A model generated the notes under the pieces. It was not told the DNA's origin and made no database searches. It saw only the letters and a list, made by a program, of their open reading frames with translations. Shown piece by piece: positions 33,163-44,160 of a stretch of 64,000 nucleotides of DNA (its first letter is position 1; each line of letters starts with the position of its first letter). Source of the stretch: Antedon mediterranea (lineage: Eukaryota; Echinodermata; Crinoidea; Comatulida; Antedonidae); NCBI RefSeq assembly GCF_964355755.1, contig NC_092672.1:31492501-31556500 (forward strand), written 5' to 3'. Made by a program: the position numbers and the translations under genes.

Positions 33163-34681
33163 TCACATTATAATACCGGCGACCACTTCTGTTGGTGGCG
33201 CCTTTGCCACCCCTATTTCGCATTCCGCGAGGGGGGTGTGAAGCCTGTCTTGATGTAGAAGCCTGACTTTGCATAGGCTGAGCCGGTGGCGGCGGGGGAG
33301 GCTGCATCTGCTGAGGAGCAGCAGGGACAGGCGGCGGTCGTGCGGCTGTCCTTGAGCGTGAATTGCTAGCTCGGCGTTTTTGCGGGAAGCGCGCTCTTGT
33401 CTCCCGACGAGCTTCCCTCTCACGAGCCCATTTATCCTCCTTCTGTGAGAAGGAGCCAAAGAACAAGTCCTGCGCCCCGAAGGAGTCAGACGTAGTAAAC
33501 CTACGGAAATCGGTCGGTGCGATGTCAGTTGCACCCAAGACGTTAACGCGACGGGCCGCGGCCGCAGACAATGAGATCGTTGCCTGTTGATCAACAACCA
33601 GGCCCATGATCTGCTGCAGTAGAGCTATCACGTCCGAATCGCCCTGAGGCGGATGTTCTGGATCAGCCAGAAAGGATAGCAAGTACCCGGCCATAGAGGC
33701 GGCTCTAAGCGTCTCGCGTGCGGCCCTGTCGACGGACGTAAGGACGTCCTCTGTCCGGGATTCCGAAGGCTTCAAAAAATTAGTCCTGGACGGGTCCAGG
33801 TTCTGGTCCTCACGGACCCGTTCCTTCGCTGCCTCCGGGACGCTCGGCGCCGCGATGTACAGTTCGAATTGTTTCTGCGGCACCGGAAAAGCCGATGACA
33901 GGCTATAAGGCATAGGCCTACGAATCTTGGACTCCTTAGCGATCAGCTCCACACGTTCCACAAGTTCTGGATCGAGAGGCGTAACCGGACACGAAGATAC
34001 CTTCTTAAAGGGCGTGCGTACGCCAAAAGTGGAAAACCGCTTAGACGAAGGAGTATGCTTAGGCTCTCGATACGTGAAATCGACGCCGAGAAAGGACAGC
34101 ACCGCGGGGACCGTCCGCATAACTAGCGCCTGCAGACCTTCCTCCCCTGGCCCGGCCTGCTCTCGTAAGCTATCTCTATCATCGTCAGAGAGCGAGGCCA
34201 TCGTCCTGTCACTATCGTAATCCCTTTGCCGGACGGACGAACCATCGAAAAACGAGGTCTGCTGTGGGCCAACATCAATGTATGGAATATGGGGAGGAGG
34301 TCTAATCTGAGAGGGTACCTCAGGCTCATCCCTCGGCAGAGCTCTCACAGCTGCAACAATGGCTTGCAGTAACCCCGGAGAAAACTCATTCACCCCCGGA
34401 ACCGCAGAGGCCGCAGCCGGTGCAGGCATATCTGGAAGGCTAACTTCCGGCGCGACGACAGGAGGGCCTGCCGTATCAACGGTACCCACCTCCGAAGGTG
34501 GTACCGCTTCCGTGCGCTCTTTAGGCTTAGGGATCGATTTGAACTTGGACGGTGTCCAGCGGACACAAACATCGCACGGCGACAACTCGGTACACGTGCG
34601 GCAATTTATACACTCCAAGTGGCGGTCCCACTTCACGGTAGAGCGGGGACCCCTACATTTAATACAGTCCTGCTTAGGCAT
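33152..34681 (-). CDS. DIRS Gag-like protein (509 aa)
   Basis: Presumed structural, nucleic-acid-binding protein of the retrotransposon particle. It starts at ATG 34681-34679, the first ATG after the leader, and ends in UGA. The first 40 residues contain four CxxC pairs ('CIKC', 'CINC', 'CTELSPCDVC'), a probable zinc ribbon. The middle is acidic and Pro/Ser-rich. The C-terminus is basic and Pro/Gln-rich ('QPPPPPPAQPMQ') and ends in an Arg/Gly-rich tail ('RGMRNRGGKG', 'YYNVKRR'), fitting RNA binding. Gag of DIRS elements is poorly conserved, so the call rests mainly on position before RT. Confidence 0.85.
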   Translation of the reverse strand: MPKQDCIKCRGPRSTVKWDRHLECINCRTCTELSPCDVCVRWTPSKFKSIPKPKERTEAVPPSEVGTVDTAGPPVVAPEVSLPDMPAPAAASAVPGVNEFSPGLLQAIVAAVRALPRDEPEVPSQIRPPPHIPYIDVGPQQTSFFDGSSVRQRDYDSDRTMASLSDDDRDSLREQAGPGEEGLQALVMRTVPAVLSFLGVDFTYREPKHTPSSKRFSTFGVRTPFKKVSSCPVTPLDPELVERVELIAKESKIRRPMPYSLSSAFPVPQKQFELYIAAPSVPEAAKERVREDQNLDPSRTNFLKPSESRTEDVLTSVDRAARETLRAASMAGYLLSFLADPEHPPQGDSDVIALLQQIMGLVVDQQATISLSAAAARRVNVLGATDIAPTDFRRFTTSDSFGAQDLFFGSFSQKEDKWAREREARRETRARFPQKRRASNSRSRTAARPPPVPAAPQQMQPPPPPPAQPMQSQASTSRQASHPPRGMRNRGGKGATNRSGRRYYNVKRR

Positions 34682-34985
34682 GGTGATCTAACAGACCTAC
34701 TTTTCCCCACTAGCCTAACGAACAACAAAAGATCTTCCAGTATTTCTATCCAGGTGAAACACACTGGATAACGGCTTACAACGCTAAATTTTAACTCCTG
34801 GCAACTAGCCAAGGGTAACGATTCTAAACGTATCCACCACAAGATAACGATCTACTACACTTAGCTTCGTTTTCTTGCTCTATTCTTCTCTTCCAGTCTA
34901 CAGTATAAAGGTCTTTATCGCAAATTCCTCAGGAATTCCAGGAATGTGTTCAAAAAAGACGTGCGTACACAACGACGTTACGAAA
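34682..34985 (-). other. DIRS 5' leader between terminal repeat and gag
   Basis: About 300 bp with no frame of note; probable 5' untranslated region. A pyrimidine-rich run and 'agtataaag' are present around 34890-34912. I cannot place a promoter with confidence. Confidence 0.5.
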
Positions 34986-35155
34986 AGAAATGATGACGAT
35001 GATAAGTGGGTGTGTCTCACTTGAGGGCGTACTGGTGGCGGACTGATCCATTATCCGACGGGGGTGGGGAAAAATTAATGTTATTAATGTTCTTCTTTTC
35101 GTAATGTTTACCTCTCGTCGAAGAGAGAGGCTTATGTTGGTTTATCCAGGTAAGC
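34986..35155. repeat. DIRS inverted terminal repeat, 5' side (170 bp)
   Basis: Inverted partner of 29846-30015. The outer 17 bp (35156-35172) is specific to this end and recurs inverted in the internal complementary region. Confidence 0.9.
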
Positions 35156-35172
35156 TAGGCACGATATAGACT

Positions 35173-35615
35173 GAAGATTTTCTAATTATCCATCGGGTTT
35201 CAATCGTAACATTTTACAGTTTGGCAGACTTTGTAAAAGTTCACAGTCCTGTTTAGGGAGTGCCGATGTTTCTATAAATAATAAACCAAATTCTTCATAT
35301 TTTTTCATCCTTTTATATTAAATGTGCCGATAATTTTTCAGACTAAACAAATGCAGTACCCTCTGTTCTTTATACAAGAGAGCAGAAGAATGGCAGAGTG
35401 GAGTTTTGGGAGGGTAGAGAGTTCAAATATCTAAGGTAACAAATATCAATTTTAATCATAATTCATAATTACACTTAAGTGAGAGATTTCACTTAACTAT
35501 ATATTTAAGTTGTATTTACTTTAGATCAGGAAGATTTCTAAATTGTTGTATAATTGCAAATAGGCCTGCTTGTAAAAGAGTATTTCGATTTTTTTAGTAG
35601 AAATTAATTTGTATC
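35173..35615. other. Spacer right of DIRS
   Basis: AT-rich. 35550-35613 ('gcctgcttgtaaaag', 'aattaatttgtatctta') recurs directly at 39313-39367, just beyond the far end of the next element. This suggests an older duplicated host or repeat sequence around it. Confidence 0.5.
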
Positions 35616-35942
35616 TTATAGTAGGGCGGCCAATGTGAGCTTTTTCATCATGGGGGGCATTTTCTGTTAATAGCAGGCAACCATGTGGAATATATCCCTT
35701 ATGGGATGACAAAAAAGATAGGGGTGGATGCCGCTCTCAAATTTCAGGTCAAAGGTCATTTTCAAGGTTATAAGGTCAAATATGGTAAAATAGAGGTTTA
35801 AGCTGTTTTCAACAACATATAAGCTAATTAAAAGAAATGTAACCATTATTGGATCATCATTGACATATTGCTGTAGATGGTGAAGTTCATCAATTTTTCA
35901 ACTTACAAGTTTAAAGGTCATTTTCAAGGTCATAAGGTCAAA

Positions 35943-37763
35943 TAGAGCACAGAACTGTTAATTATCGGTATTAATAATTGAAATAAATATAATTTTCAGG
36001 ATAGCCTGGTGCTGATGGTTATAGTGTGGTGTCAAAAAGACCAGAATTGTACTGGGAAGATTTTGAACTTTTTGAGTCACTCCTGGAAGGTGTTCAAGGA
36101 ATGGAGAGGATCAAAGTATCAAAATAATCGAAATTAGAGGCCTACTGGAATGTCTTAAATTTCATTTAAAAACGGTCACAGAGGGTTTGTGGGTTGGGAG
36201 TAATGGGCGGCATGGGCACATGCCAATATTCGAAATGTTTCTGGGATGGGAGGAGGTAACGCTCTGAGGTGGGTATTTCTTCAAGCACTGATATATAATG
36301 CCTACTAGCCATCTGGGTAACGGCAAACGATTGAATCACAACCACATATGCATGCTTTCTGTAACAACTTCATCGGCTCTTTAGTTTACATACACATGTA
36401 ACAAGTTCCAAACTGACAACTGGGTTAGGGGCTTCCAAACAACCCGATTCATTTAGGCCACATACTGATCTCTGCCTGATAGTTGGCTCGTATGTTTAGG
36501 TTCTATGATGTCTGTATTCACCATAGGTGAGTTTTTTTAATTTTTAGTGTTTCCCGAAGTAGAAATACAGGTACTTAAATATTTATTGAGTGAAGTGAAA
36601 TACTTAATATTTAAGGGAAATATATATCACAAGTGTTAATGGTATATGGTTACTGGGTCTAGATGGAGGTAGCACCAAAGAGTAGTCTGTACAGATATCT
36701 GCTCAAGAGTACCATATATTTGGCAATATTAAACTTTAGTGTACACTGTACGTGGAAAGTCTTAATCTTAATAAATTCCATTTACAAGGAGTGGATGCGT
36801 TACAAATGATTTCCAGTATGACCTCTTCCCATAACCAGCAAATAATGACGTGCTGCAACCTGTAATGACATGGAAGCTGGTTAGATTATTCTTAATAGGT
36901 TTTCAACCACTTTATTGTTCACTATACCAGACATCGTCCATACTTTTGAAGGCTACTGTTACAAAGTGCATATCATTAATTAACATCAACTTTCATGTAT
37001 AATTGCAAGCTCTTTGTTATTGACATAAAGAATGTCTAAAAACTTTGTGATATTTGTTCTCCTCCAAACCGATGAGTGTGGCCCAAAACAAATACGGAAG
37101 TACAGATTAGTACATTGGGACTATCCTTTCAATCGTGTCACTGCTTTTATCCACCCCTTTCCAATGTAATGATCAAATACAACAAAATGATGAAATATCT
37201 AGGTAACTTGCATAAATACTTGCATAGTCACCAAATGTTTACAGCCATGTTTACTGCATCCTATAGTGCATGACCATCATGTTTTTACTGTAAGTTTTCT
37301 TCTGGAACATCTGTGGGTATTTCAACGCCATCCATCAAGATATGTGAAGTCATATTTGGTTAAAGATATTAAAATTGGGCTATGATCATACTCCAATGGT
37401 TGATCAGCAGATTTTCTGTCAGTTTTTATATACTTTATCGAAACAGTTGCCTTATAGAAATCCGCAAAGGTTTAGATCAATGCTTTCTCAGTGGCTCATG
37501 AAGTTCTAAGTTCTACTGTTTTTTTTCTTTCAATAAGTTGTTACTTTAAATATAAGATCTTCCTTACCATCTGTCAGTTCGAAAGAATATTGTGTATTAT
37601 GTGTGATTCGTGATCGGTCTGACCATGTCATGCAGAACCTATCAATGAATTACAGCGTTTCTTGTTATACCAATGATTCTATTTTGAATTGATCAATCAT
37701 CCACTCAGTGTTTAGAATATTGGTTCTGATAGTTAAGATAGGTAAATTTGTTTACCCTTTTAA
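35943..37763. other. Interior of the 3.6-kb element, no gene seen
   Basis: Moderately AT-rich; no frame above chance and no recognisable motif. It may contain the 3' untranslated part of the LINE relic, which is antisense. Confidence 0.4.
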
Positions 37764-38190
37764 CCTCATTTCTACAACAAATCCAATCGGTTTTTAAATG
37801 TGTTGGTGGTTTCAGAAATGACGACTTTGGTTGGCAAACTATTAAAATATATAATTACTAATTGTGAAAAAGTGGATCTCCTATCAGTCCTTTGTGAAAT
37901 TTAGGTTTAAAAAGTCTAAGCTGATGTCCTCGTGTATTACTGCTTAGATTGCATCTCATTTGAAGGAAGTCTTCCTTGGCTACACCCTCGAAATCTTTTG
38001 AAAATTGTCAATCAAGTCACCATAAATTCGTCTGTCATACAGGGTTGTTAGGCCAAGAAAATTTAAACGATCTTCATATGAATAAAAATGGATAGCTGGA
38101 ATTTGATTTGTTGTATGACGTTGTCCTCTTCAAGTGCGTTTATGTCTTTTTGGAGAAATGGATTTCATACCTGGACACAGTACGTAACGT
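37764..38190 (-). pseudogene. CR1-like LINE relic, C-terminal end of reverse transcriptase
   Basis: On the minus strand a degenerate frame gives 'SYEDRLNFLGLTTLYDRR', then 'GDLIDNF', 'TRGHQLRLFKP' and 'NSLPTKVV...TFKNRLD'. This is the characteristic order after the RT core in CR1/Jockey-type non-LTR elements (YxxRL..LgL..L..RR..gDLI ... WNSLP..vv...FK..LD). At least one stop and frameshifts interrupt it, so it is dead. Upstream of it 'KDINALE' fits the segment before 'QRRATK'. Confidence 0.75.
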
Positions 38191-38554
38191 AATGTTTGTA
38201 AATAACGTTAAAACCGTCTTTATCCATGTGTATAAAGGACTTCTTAATTACTTAAGGAGTTTTATATTTGTTATCACCGTCAGTCATGATAGCATAGATG
38301 CGAAGGCCTCAAGAAGAAGTCCCCAATTACCACTCCTTCCAACCTTGATAAAGTCCAATAGTTAGGGTTTTTGAAAAAACAAAGATTCGATACCCAGGTT
38401 TCTCTTTCGAGATTTCTTGAAACAACAAACTTCAATAAAAACTTGTATCATTGAAATAAAGAAAAAAATGTTTAAATAATTACATTATAGGGGGTCTCTG
38501 ACCCAAACAAAAACATCTTGACATATGGTCATATAGGTCTCTGTTTTCGAAATT
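38191..38554. other. Non-coding, possibly more of the LINE relic
   Basis: No recognisable motif. The frame at 38108-38365 (+) is antisense to the relic. Confidence 0.35.
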
Positions 38555-38670
38555 TTTCTAAAAACAAATTTCTAAATATTATTACATTATTATAGGTAAT
38601 ATTAATAATTTTTCTAAAAACAAATTTCCAAATATTACTGTATTACATTATTATAGGTAATATTAATATA
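38555..38670 (+). repeat. ~65-bp tandem duplication
   Basis: Two units share 'tttttctaaaaacaaatttc', 'aaatatta', and 'ttacattattataggtaat'. Confidence 0.85.
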
Positions 38671-39079
38671 ATAGTAAAAGACCAATCTTTTGGCACATAT
38701 GGCGTTTCATACATATAACACTTGACCTATTTTTTCCGACAAAAATCAAAACGATGACTGGTGGACAACATGAAAAAGACAAATTTACAACAGACTGGGA
38801 AAAGCCTATTAAAAAACTGTGTGTACTTTACAGAAATGTGAAAACAACATTTTGAGAAAATGACACTTTTATATTTAATTTCCTATGTTTTTATGTGTAA
38901 AATTAAATGTTTATCTCATAATTACTATAATATGAAGCATCAGTTGATCTTCAGATATACCTTTTTGGATAGCTCTGATGATGTAGATGATTTTCCGTGA
39001 ATAAAAAAAAATCCTATATTTTGACTTTGTTTGACCTCTTGACCACATAAACTGACCTTAAAACCCAAAACTGAAGATG
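38671..39079. other. Interior of the 3.6-kb element
   Basis: AT-rich, no gene. 'cacatatggcgtttcata' (38696-38713) recurs inverted near 58800, indicating a dispersed repeat. Confidence 0.4.
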
Positions 39080-39205
39080 GCATCCACCCCTATCGTTTTT
39101 GTCACCCTACAAAGGATACATTCAACATGGTTGCCTGCTATTAACAAAAAATGCCCCCCAAACTTTTTATAGAGGACTTTTGTGTATTTGGCCTCTCTAC
39201 TATTA

Positions 39206-39495
39206 GATCGAGTGGAAAACACCTCTATAATAGTCTTATTACATCACTTGGCTCTGGTAAATGATCTGTCTACGTATGGCTTAGATTGTTTTCGTTGCAC
39301 TCACAAACAATAATATAGGCCTGCCTATAAAAGTTAATTTATATAGATATTAATTTGTATCTTAGATCGAGTGGAAACACACCTCTATAATAATAGGCCT
39401 ACAATTACACCACTTGGCTCTGGTAAATCTGAGTTACGATCTTTCTGAGTATGGCTTAGATTGTTTTTAGTTGCACTCACAAACAATAATTAAGC
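39206..39495 (+). repeat. Tandem duplication of ~150 bp
   Basis: 39206-39312 and 39365-39495 share 'agatcgagtggaaa', 'acacctctataata', 'cacttggctctggtaaat', 'tatggcttagattgtttt' and 'gttgcactcacaaacaata'. Confidence 0.85.
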
Positions 39496-40901
39496 CGTAC
39501 ATTCAGGCCATTACCCAAACCAAATGAATGAACTTTGAGTTAATTGTTTGCATTAATTCGCTTGACAGATTGCCAGGAGGTAGTACAACATATGTCACAG
39601 ACTGGCCTATTGTTATTAGTTATTGCTACCGTGTACAATAATTATTGATAATTTGTATTAAATCTGAATGACAGAAAATAAAGTGTTATCAAATAAGAAG
39701 ATATAAATATAATATTATAAATAGTAGAATTCATTGACTGCTGTGATCAACAATTTACCATGCATCTATGTAAACATAATCTTAAGACTTTTCGTTTTAA
39801 CAATTTTCCACCAGAGAAATATAAAATACAATAAACTTGGAAAATACTTAAATCTTAGAGTGGTCACCAGGAAAATATATCACTATTTAAAATGTTAGGA
39901 CACTATCTACACTCCATTGAGAATATAAATTGGCAATAACAAAACATAGAAATTAGTTTATAACTAGACATGAATTAGTATTACATTACAATTACAATTG
40001 TAAAAGCTCATCTTAAGTGATCTATCTTTTACTATGGTAAAGCTAGGGTTTAACATTTGAGTGTTCCGTTTGAACACCCTCAAGTCAGGAAAAAACATTT
40101 GCTTATCATAGATGTGTTCAACATACGAGAAGTCTTGCCAATAAAGGTTCAACCATGTTAGTGCTCCTTTGACTACATCCAGGAGCATCAAAGCATATAA
40201 CATTCAAAAGCCCCTCAATTTTTTTCGGCTCTTTAGTAAACCATCTCATCCTATTTATCAAACAATATGCAGGTCTATTGACCATCCTTGGGAAATTTTT
40301 GAGTACATACCAGATCTGCATTAATACACCAGCAGTTTAGTTCTACTTAAGTCCAAATACATTAGGTTATCATTGCTATCATATACTGTACTTGAATACA
40401 CTAACTAAAGGTACTTATGCCATTATTATATAATCAAAGTGGTTTAGTTTGTTAATGCATTTTTACAATTAGCTCTCTATACAAGGGCATAATTTTGAAG
40501 TAATAGAACTTAAAAACCTGGTGGTAGCCTGTATTACATGACATAATAGTTATGTATGAATTAAAAATAAATTATTCATACTCTATTCTTTATTTTGAAC
40601 CATCAGTGCAAAGCATTAATAACAGATTAAATATAAAATAGAAAATATATAACCGAATATTTAAAATGTTGATAATTTTGTTCAAAGGGTATCTAAAGAA
40701 TGACGGTGATTGTACAATGACAAAAAGTTTTCAAAAACACACATTTTCAAACAAATGCAAGAAAAAGTAATTGTGATTCAACACATCTTAAGACTATTCT
40801 TTTAATTTCTAAGGACCATATTACTCCACTCCCAAAGACTTGTAATTATGAAATAGCTTAAATATTGTTGCACTCTGTTCTAGGTAGGGCACCATACAAA
40901 A
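39496..40901. other. Non-coding stretch with weak minus-strand frames
   Basis: Two overlapping minus-strand frames (39964-40203 and 40118-40321) are in different phases and could be a frameshifted relic. They show no motif I recognise. No other gene or RNA is supported. Confidence 0.4.
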
Positions 40902-41380
40902 GCCTACATATACGGCCATACTGCGTTGAAACATCGGTTCTCGTCAGATCACCGAAGTTAAGCAACGTTGGGCCCGGTTGCGTTCTGGATGGGAGACCGT
41001 CTAGAAATCGTGGCGGGTGCTGTGTATACTGGAGAGTAATGGTGTAATGGTAATATCGGACTAGCATGTGATAGGCATGGGTTCGAGGTTATCTGTACCA
41101 TACTAATTGCATCCTTTAGGCAAGATGCTTTACTCTCATTGCCTCGTCCTTCGGATGGGATGTAAAGCCGCTGGTCCCGTGTACTTAACAGTGCACGTTA
41201 AAGAACTTGGTACACTATTCGAAAAGAGTAGGTGATCGTCTCCCGGTGTGCTGATCTGGTAGGCGCTGCACTGCTGGCTGCCGTGGGTTCGTAGAGGGCC
41301 TAATCCGAATCTCCTCAGTTTCCAGTTAAGCTTGAGTAAGCTAAGATAATTACCATTACCTTTACCTTTACCTTTACATA
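40902..41380 (+). mobile_element. Composite SINE: 5S rRNA head + tRNA-like unit + conserved core
   Basis: 40902-41027 is 5S-rRNA-like: 'gttctcgtcagatcaccgaa', 'gttaagcaacgttgggc' and 'ggatgggagaccg', including the internal pol III control region. 41031-41100 is tRNA-like ('atggtgtaatggtaatatc', then B box 'gggttcgaggt'). 41128-41260 carries 'ccttcggatgggatgtaaag', 'ggtcccgtgta', 'gcacgttaaagaac' and 'attcgaaaagagtagg'. That matches the deeply conserved SINE core I know as Nin-DC. The 3' tail is a short (ctttac)n array (41351-41380). No T-run terminator ends the 5S part, so it is not a 5S gene. Confidence 0.85.
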
Positions 41381-41939
41381 GAATAAAATGATTATGAATA
41401 GGGACATTAAGTACTGCTCTGTTTATAGACAATTTAAGCAAATTCTTATTTTCTTATTGCATTAGTAACTTTTAAAAACTTGTATTACATGTTTTTTATA
41501 CTATAAAATTCAAACTTAATAACTTATACAATACAATTCTATAAAATGCTTCATTCTCCTAAAAGTACTCGTTAATATTTGAAAGGGTAAATTTTATATC
41601 ATAATTTAGAGGTTAAATATAATACTAAACGAAATAGCTTTTATGTATATTTTTAAACCGAAAAAATATATATAAAGACTCGAGGTGAAGAATCTGACTT
41701 AACATTACATTCCCTCAATCATCCCCTTTTGACTATTTTTAGCACTACACTAATAATTGTTTATTAAAAATACAAATATGTTTTTATTTATAAGTTTATG
41801 ATAATAAAGGATGTTTTTTTCGTTTGTTTGTTTTATTGGTTTCTCCACACATTAAAAAAAAAATAAAAAAATTACAAATTACACATAACTTAAACATTAC
41901 AATAAACATAAAAACATCAAAAATGTGCAGATGGAGGTC
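41381..41939. other. AT-rich spacer
   Basis: No gene supported; A-run near 41855. Confidence 0.5.
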
Positions 41940-43000
41940 AAAATAAGTTTAAAAGGAATGTTTCTCGCATTACTCGTTCAAGTACCAGCAATTATAACCT
42001 GACAATCCCACGAACTAAACGAAAGACATTTGCTGACCGTTCGTTCACCGTAGCAGGACCCAAAATTTGGAACAGATTAACAAGTCACATTAAACACTTA
42101 GGTCGTGTTTATACAACACCCTAAATTTGAACACGGCTTTAATTTTTAGCGTGTTGTTCGGACCGAGGTCAACCCACCTTAACGTTTGCTGTTATACTAG
42201 AAATCACGATACCGTGTTATACCGGAAGTTTCATCAACACGCAGTGCATGCTAGGATAAAAGGTCAAATCGTTGATCGCGCTTGAATTGGCTGAGTTGTC
42301 AACAATCATCGTCGCCTCCTCGCTGTCCGATGTATTCGCGCGGTTTTTACCATTTTCATTATATTGTATTCGTTCACGTTTGCATTGTTGTTTATTTTGT
42401 TCTCGGTTCATTTAAATTAATAAAAGTTATTTTAAGGGTTTCATTGTTTCATCTATACACTATGGAAGAAGATGCCACTTTTGCGATGTTATTTTTTTGA
42501 TTCTGTTTGGAGTGGGAAACGATAGAGGCCTACTACCACTACGAGTTGGCCCCACTAGGCTAGGCGTAAGACGTGGTAGGAGGATGATTGCTGGCAGCGA
42601 AGCAGCAATAAATGGGCCCAATCTTGTTAGCAATGATTGATATTACGACCTGTTTTAACGAGAGGTCAAAATATACCCTGAGGACACTTCCAACACGGTA
42701 ACGGCGACCGGGAATCCACCAAATTTTAGGATTCAGCCAAGTAGCCTTTTTTGCAATTAAAATCTCATTACACGGAATCTCTTTGTTGTTATACAACACA
42801 CTTTTCGTAGGCGTGTAGAATATGCGTGTAATAGCGTGTTGTATAAACGCGCCCTTAGACGACTATAATCAGTTTAAAAAACATTTAAAAGCACTATATT
42901 TCAAACAATGTTACGATACTAATTGATGTGAAGCGCCGCTGATTATAATTAAATGTTGTATAAATGTGCGCTATACAAGTAATAATAATAATAATAATAA
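41940..43000 (+). pseudogene. Non-LTR retrotransposon 3' end, split by a DNA element
   Basis: 41950-42100 encodes 'NVSRITRSSTSNYNLTIPRT' and then 'DRSFTVAGPKIWNRL'. This is the typical C-terminal segment of LINE-type ORF2 proteins (..PR....RSFsvagPklWN.LP). The frame is cut at 42100 by a 754-bp insertion and resumes at 42855 in the same phase, running to TGA near 42925. A 3' tail with 'atgtgcgctatacaag' and (aat)n ends near 43000. The two pieces are one relic, 5'-truncated, as is usual for LINEs. Confidence 0.75.
42101..42854. mobile_element. Harbinger-like non-autonomous element (754 bp)
   Basis: Terminal inverted repeats 'ggtcgtgtttatacaacac' (left) and 'gtgttgtataaacgcgccc' (right). The flanking 3-bp TTA duplication (42098-42100 and 42855-42857) fits PIF/Harbinger. 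There is no transposase. The interior has modest G+C and short frames only. It sits inside the LINE relic, so it is younger than that copy. Confidence 0.8.
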
Positions 43001-43205
43001 CAGACAGGATAAAAAATTGTAAAAAAACAAAGTAAAAAACAAAAACAGGAGAACGTTTAGATAGAAACACTTACAAAATGTTATTTTGAACATTTTCTTT
43101 AAATAATATTGCTCACTAATTTCCTATTCAGCTTTCATGTTTTTCAACATGTACTGTAATGTACAAATTGGCTTAATCTATTTTTGCAATACTTAATTTA
43201 TTGCT

Positions 43206-43610
43206 TACACTTGTCAGTAAGTAGCTATCGTCTATGAAATTGTTTTTGTACATATACATTTAATAGTACAGTACATTAATAATAGTCTGAATATCAGAGA
43301 TAGCCATTTGGTTTCCCAGTGTTCCCAGTAACTACCAGAACTAGCTATGAAATTGTGTTTATATACATTCAATAGAACAGTACATAAAATAATCTGAATA
43401 TCGCAGATAGCCATTTGGAATTCCCACTGTTTACCAGTACCAGTAACTAGCTATGAAATTGTTTTTATATACATTCAATAGTACAGTACATTATAACCGT
43501 CAGTCTGAATTTCACAGATATCCATTTGGAAATCCGACTGTTTACCATTAACTCGCTATGAAATTGTGTTTATATATATTAAATAGTACGACAGTACATT
43601 ATAACAGTCC
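43206..43610 (+). repeat. Minisatellite, ~120-bp unit, about 3.5 copies
   Basis: Units share 'agctatgaaattgt(g/t)ttt', 'tacattcaatagtacagtac', 'tctgaat(a/t)tc(a/g)cagata', and 'ccatttgg'. Divergence between units is modest. Confidence 0.9.
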
Positions 43611-43965
43611 ATAATTTTCTGTTAAAACAAACAAGGAAAAGAATTACAATTTCTGCATAAAAAGGAAACGAAAATTGTCCATTCTGAAGGTTAACCATTA
43701 AGTATTAAACAATGCACTTTTAATGTTACAAAGAAAAATGGATATTTTATTATGCGTAAAACAACAAACACAATTAAACACCAAATACATTTCTAACAAA
43801 TAAATACAATTCTGATAAACTTACGTACTATTATTATAAAAGTAATTTCCAGCGATGTACAATACATATAAAATCCAAAATATGACAGAATTGAGTGTAG
43901 CCGGCAACCTACTAGCAAAATGACAATCCCTCACAATACCTTACTCAACAAAGCAATGAACATGA
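43611..43965. other. AT-rich spacer
   Basis: Nothing supportable seen. Confidence 0.5.
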
Positions 43966-44160
43966 ATAAATGGAACAGTCCAATTTACATTAATGACAAG
44001 GTTAAAATAAGCCTCAACAAAATGGAATAGTCAAATATCATACAAAAATAATTCAATAGTCTAATGTGTGTTGATAAAATGGAATAGTCCATTAAATAGT
44101 TCTATGACTAACAGCAAATAACAAAGCAGTGCTTATGAAAAAATGGAATAGTCCGGAGTG
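43966..44160 (+). repeat. Degenerate ~65-bp tandem array
   Basis: 'aaaatggaatagtc(c)' recurs four times at roughly 60-75-bp spacing with diverged intervening sequence. Confidence 0.7.

Larger units (their letters stand above)
29807..35172 (-). mobile_element. DIRS-type tyrosine-recombinase retrotransposon, apparently complete
   Basis: This 5.4-kb element is read on the minus strand. In order it has an inverted terminal repeat, a short leader, gag, RT/RNase H/methylase-like, tyrosine recombinase, an internal complementary region, and an inverted terminal repeat. Inverted (not direct) terminal repeats with an internal complementary region and a recombinase instead of an integrase define DIRS elements. 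In that group a circular DNA intermediate is thought to be inserted by recombination without target duplication. None is seen here: the flanks are 'aagat' and 'gaaga'. The coding frames are uninterrupted and markedly richer in G+C than their surroundings, which suggests a recent insertion. The outer ends were set by where the internal complementary region stops matching. Confidence 0.92.
35619..39202. mobile_element. 3.6-kb long-terminal-inverted-repeat element, decayed
   Basis: 35619-35739 and 39080-39202 are inverted complements of ~120 bp. They share 'gggggcattttctgttaat' (left) and its complement, 'agcaggcaaccatgt', and 'gataggggtggatgcc'. TTA flanks both sides (35616-35618, 39203-39205), compatible with a 3-bp PIF/Harbinger-type target duplication. 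Sub-terminal 'aaggtcattttcaaggt' occurs twice on the left (35753, 35913). No transposase frame remains. A LINE relic sits inside at 37764-38190. Confidence 0.65.

Noticed and set aside
33927-34691. Plus-strand frames over gag
   Set aside because: Antisense shadows of the Gag frame.
39964-40321. Frameshifted protein gene on the minus strand
   Set aside because: Two overlapping frames look weakly protein-like but have no recognisable motif; not enough to call.
40902-41027. Functional 5S rRNA gene
   Set aside because: Several substitutions, no T-run terminator, and it continues into a tRNA-like unit and SINE core.
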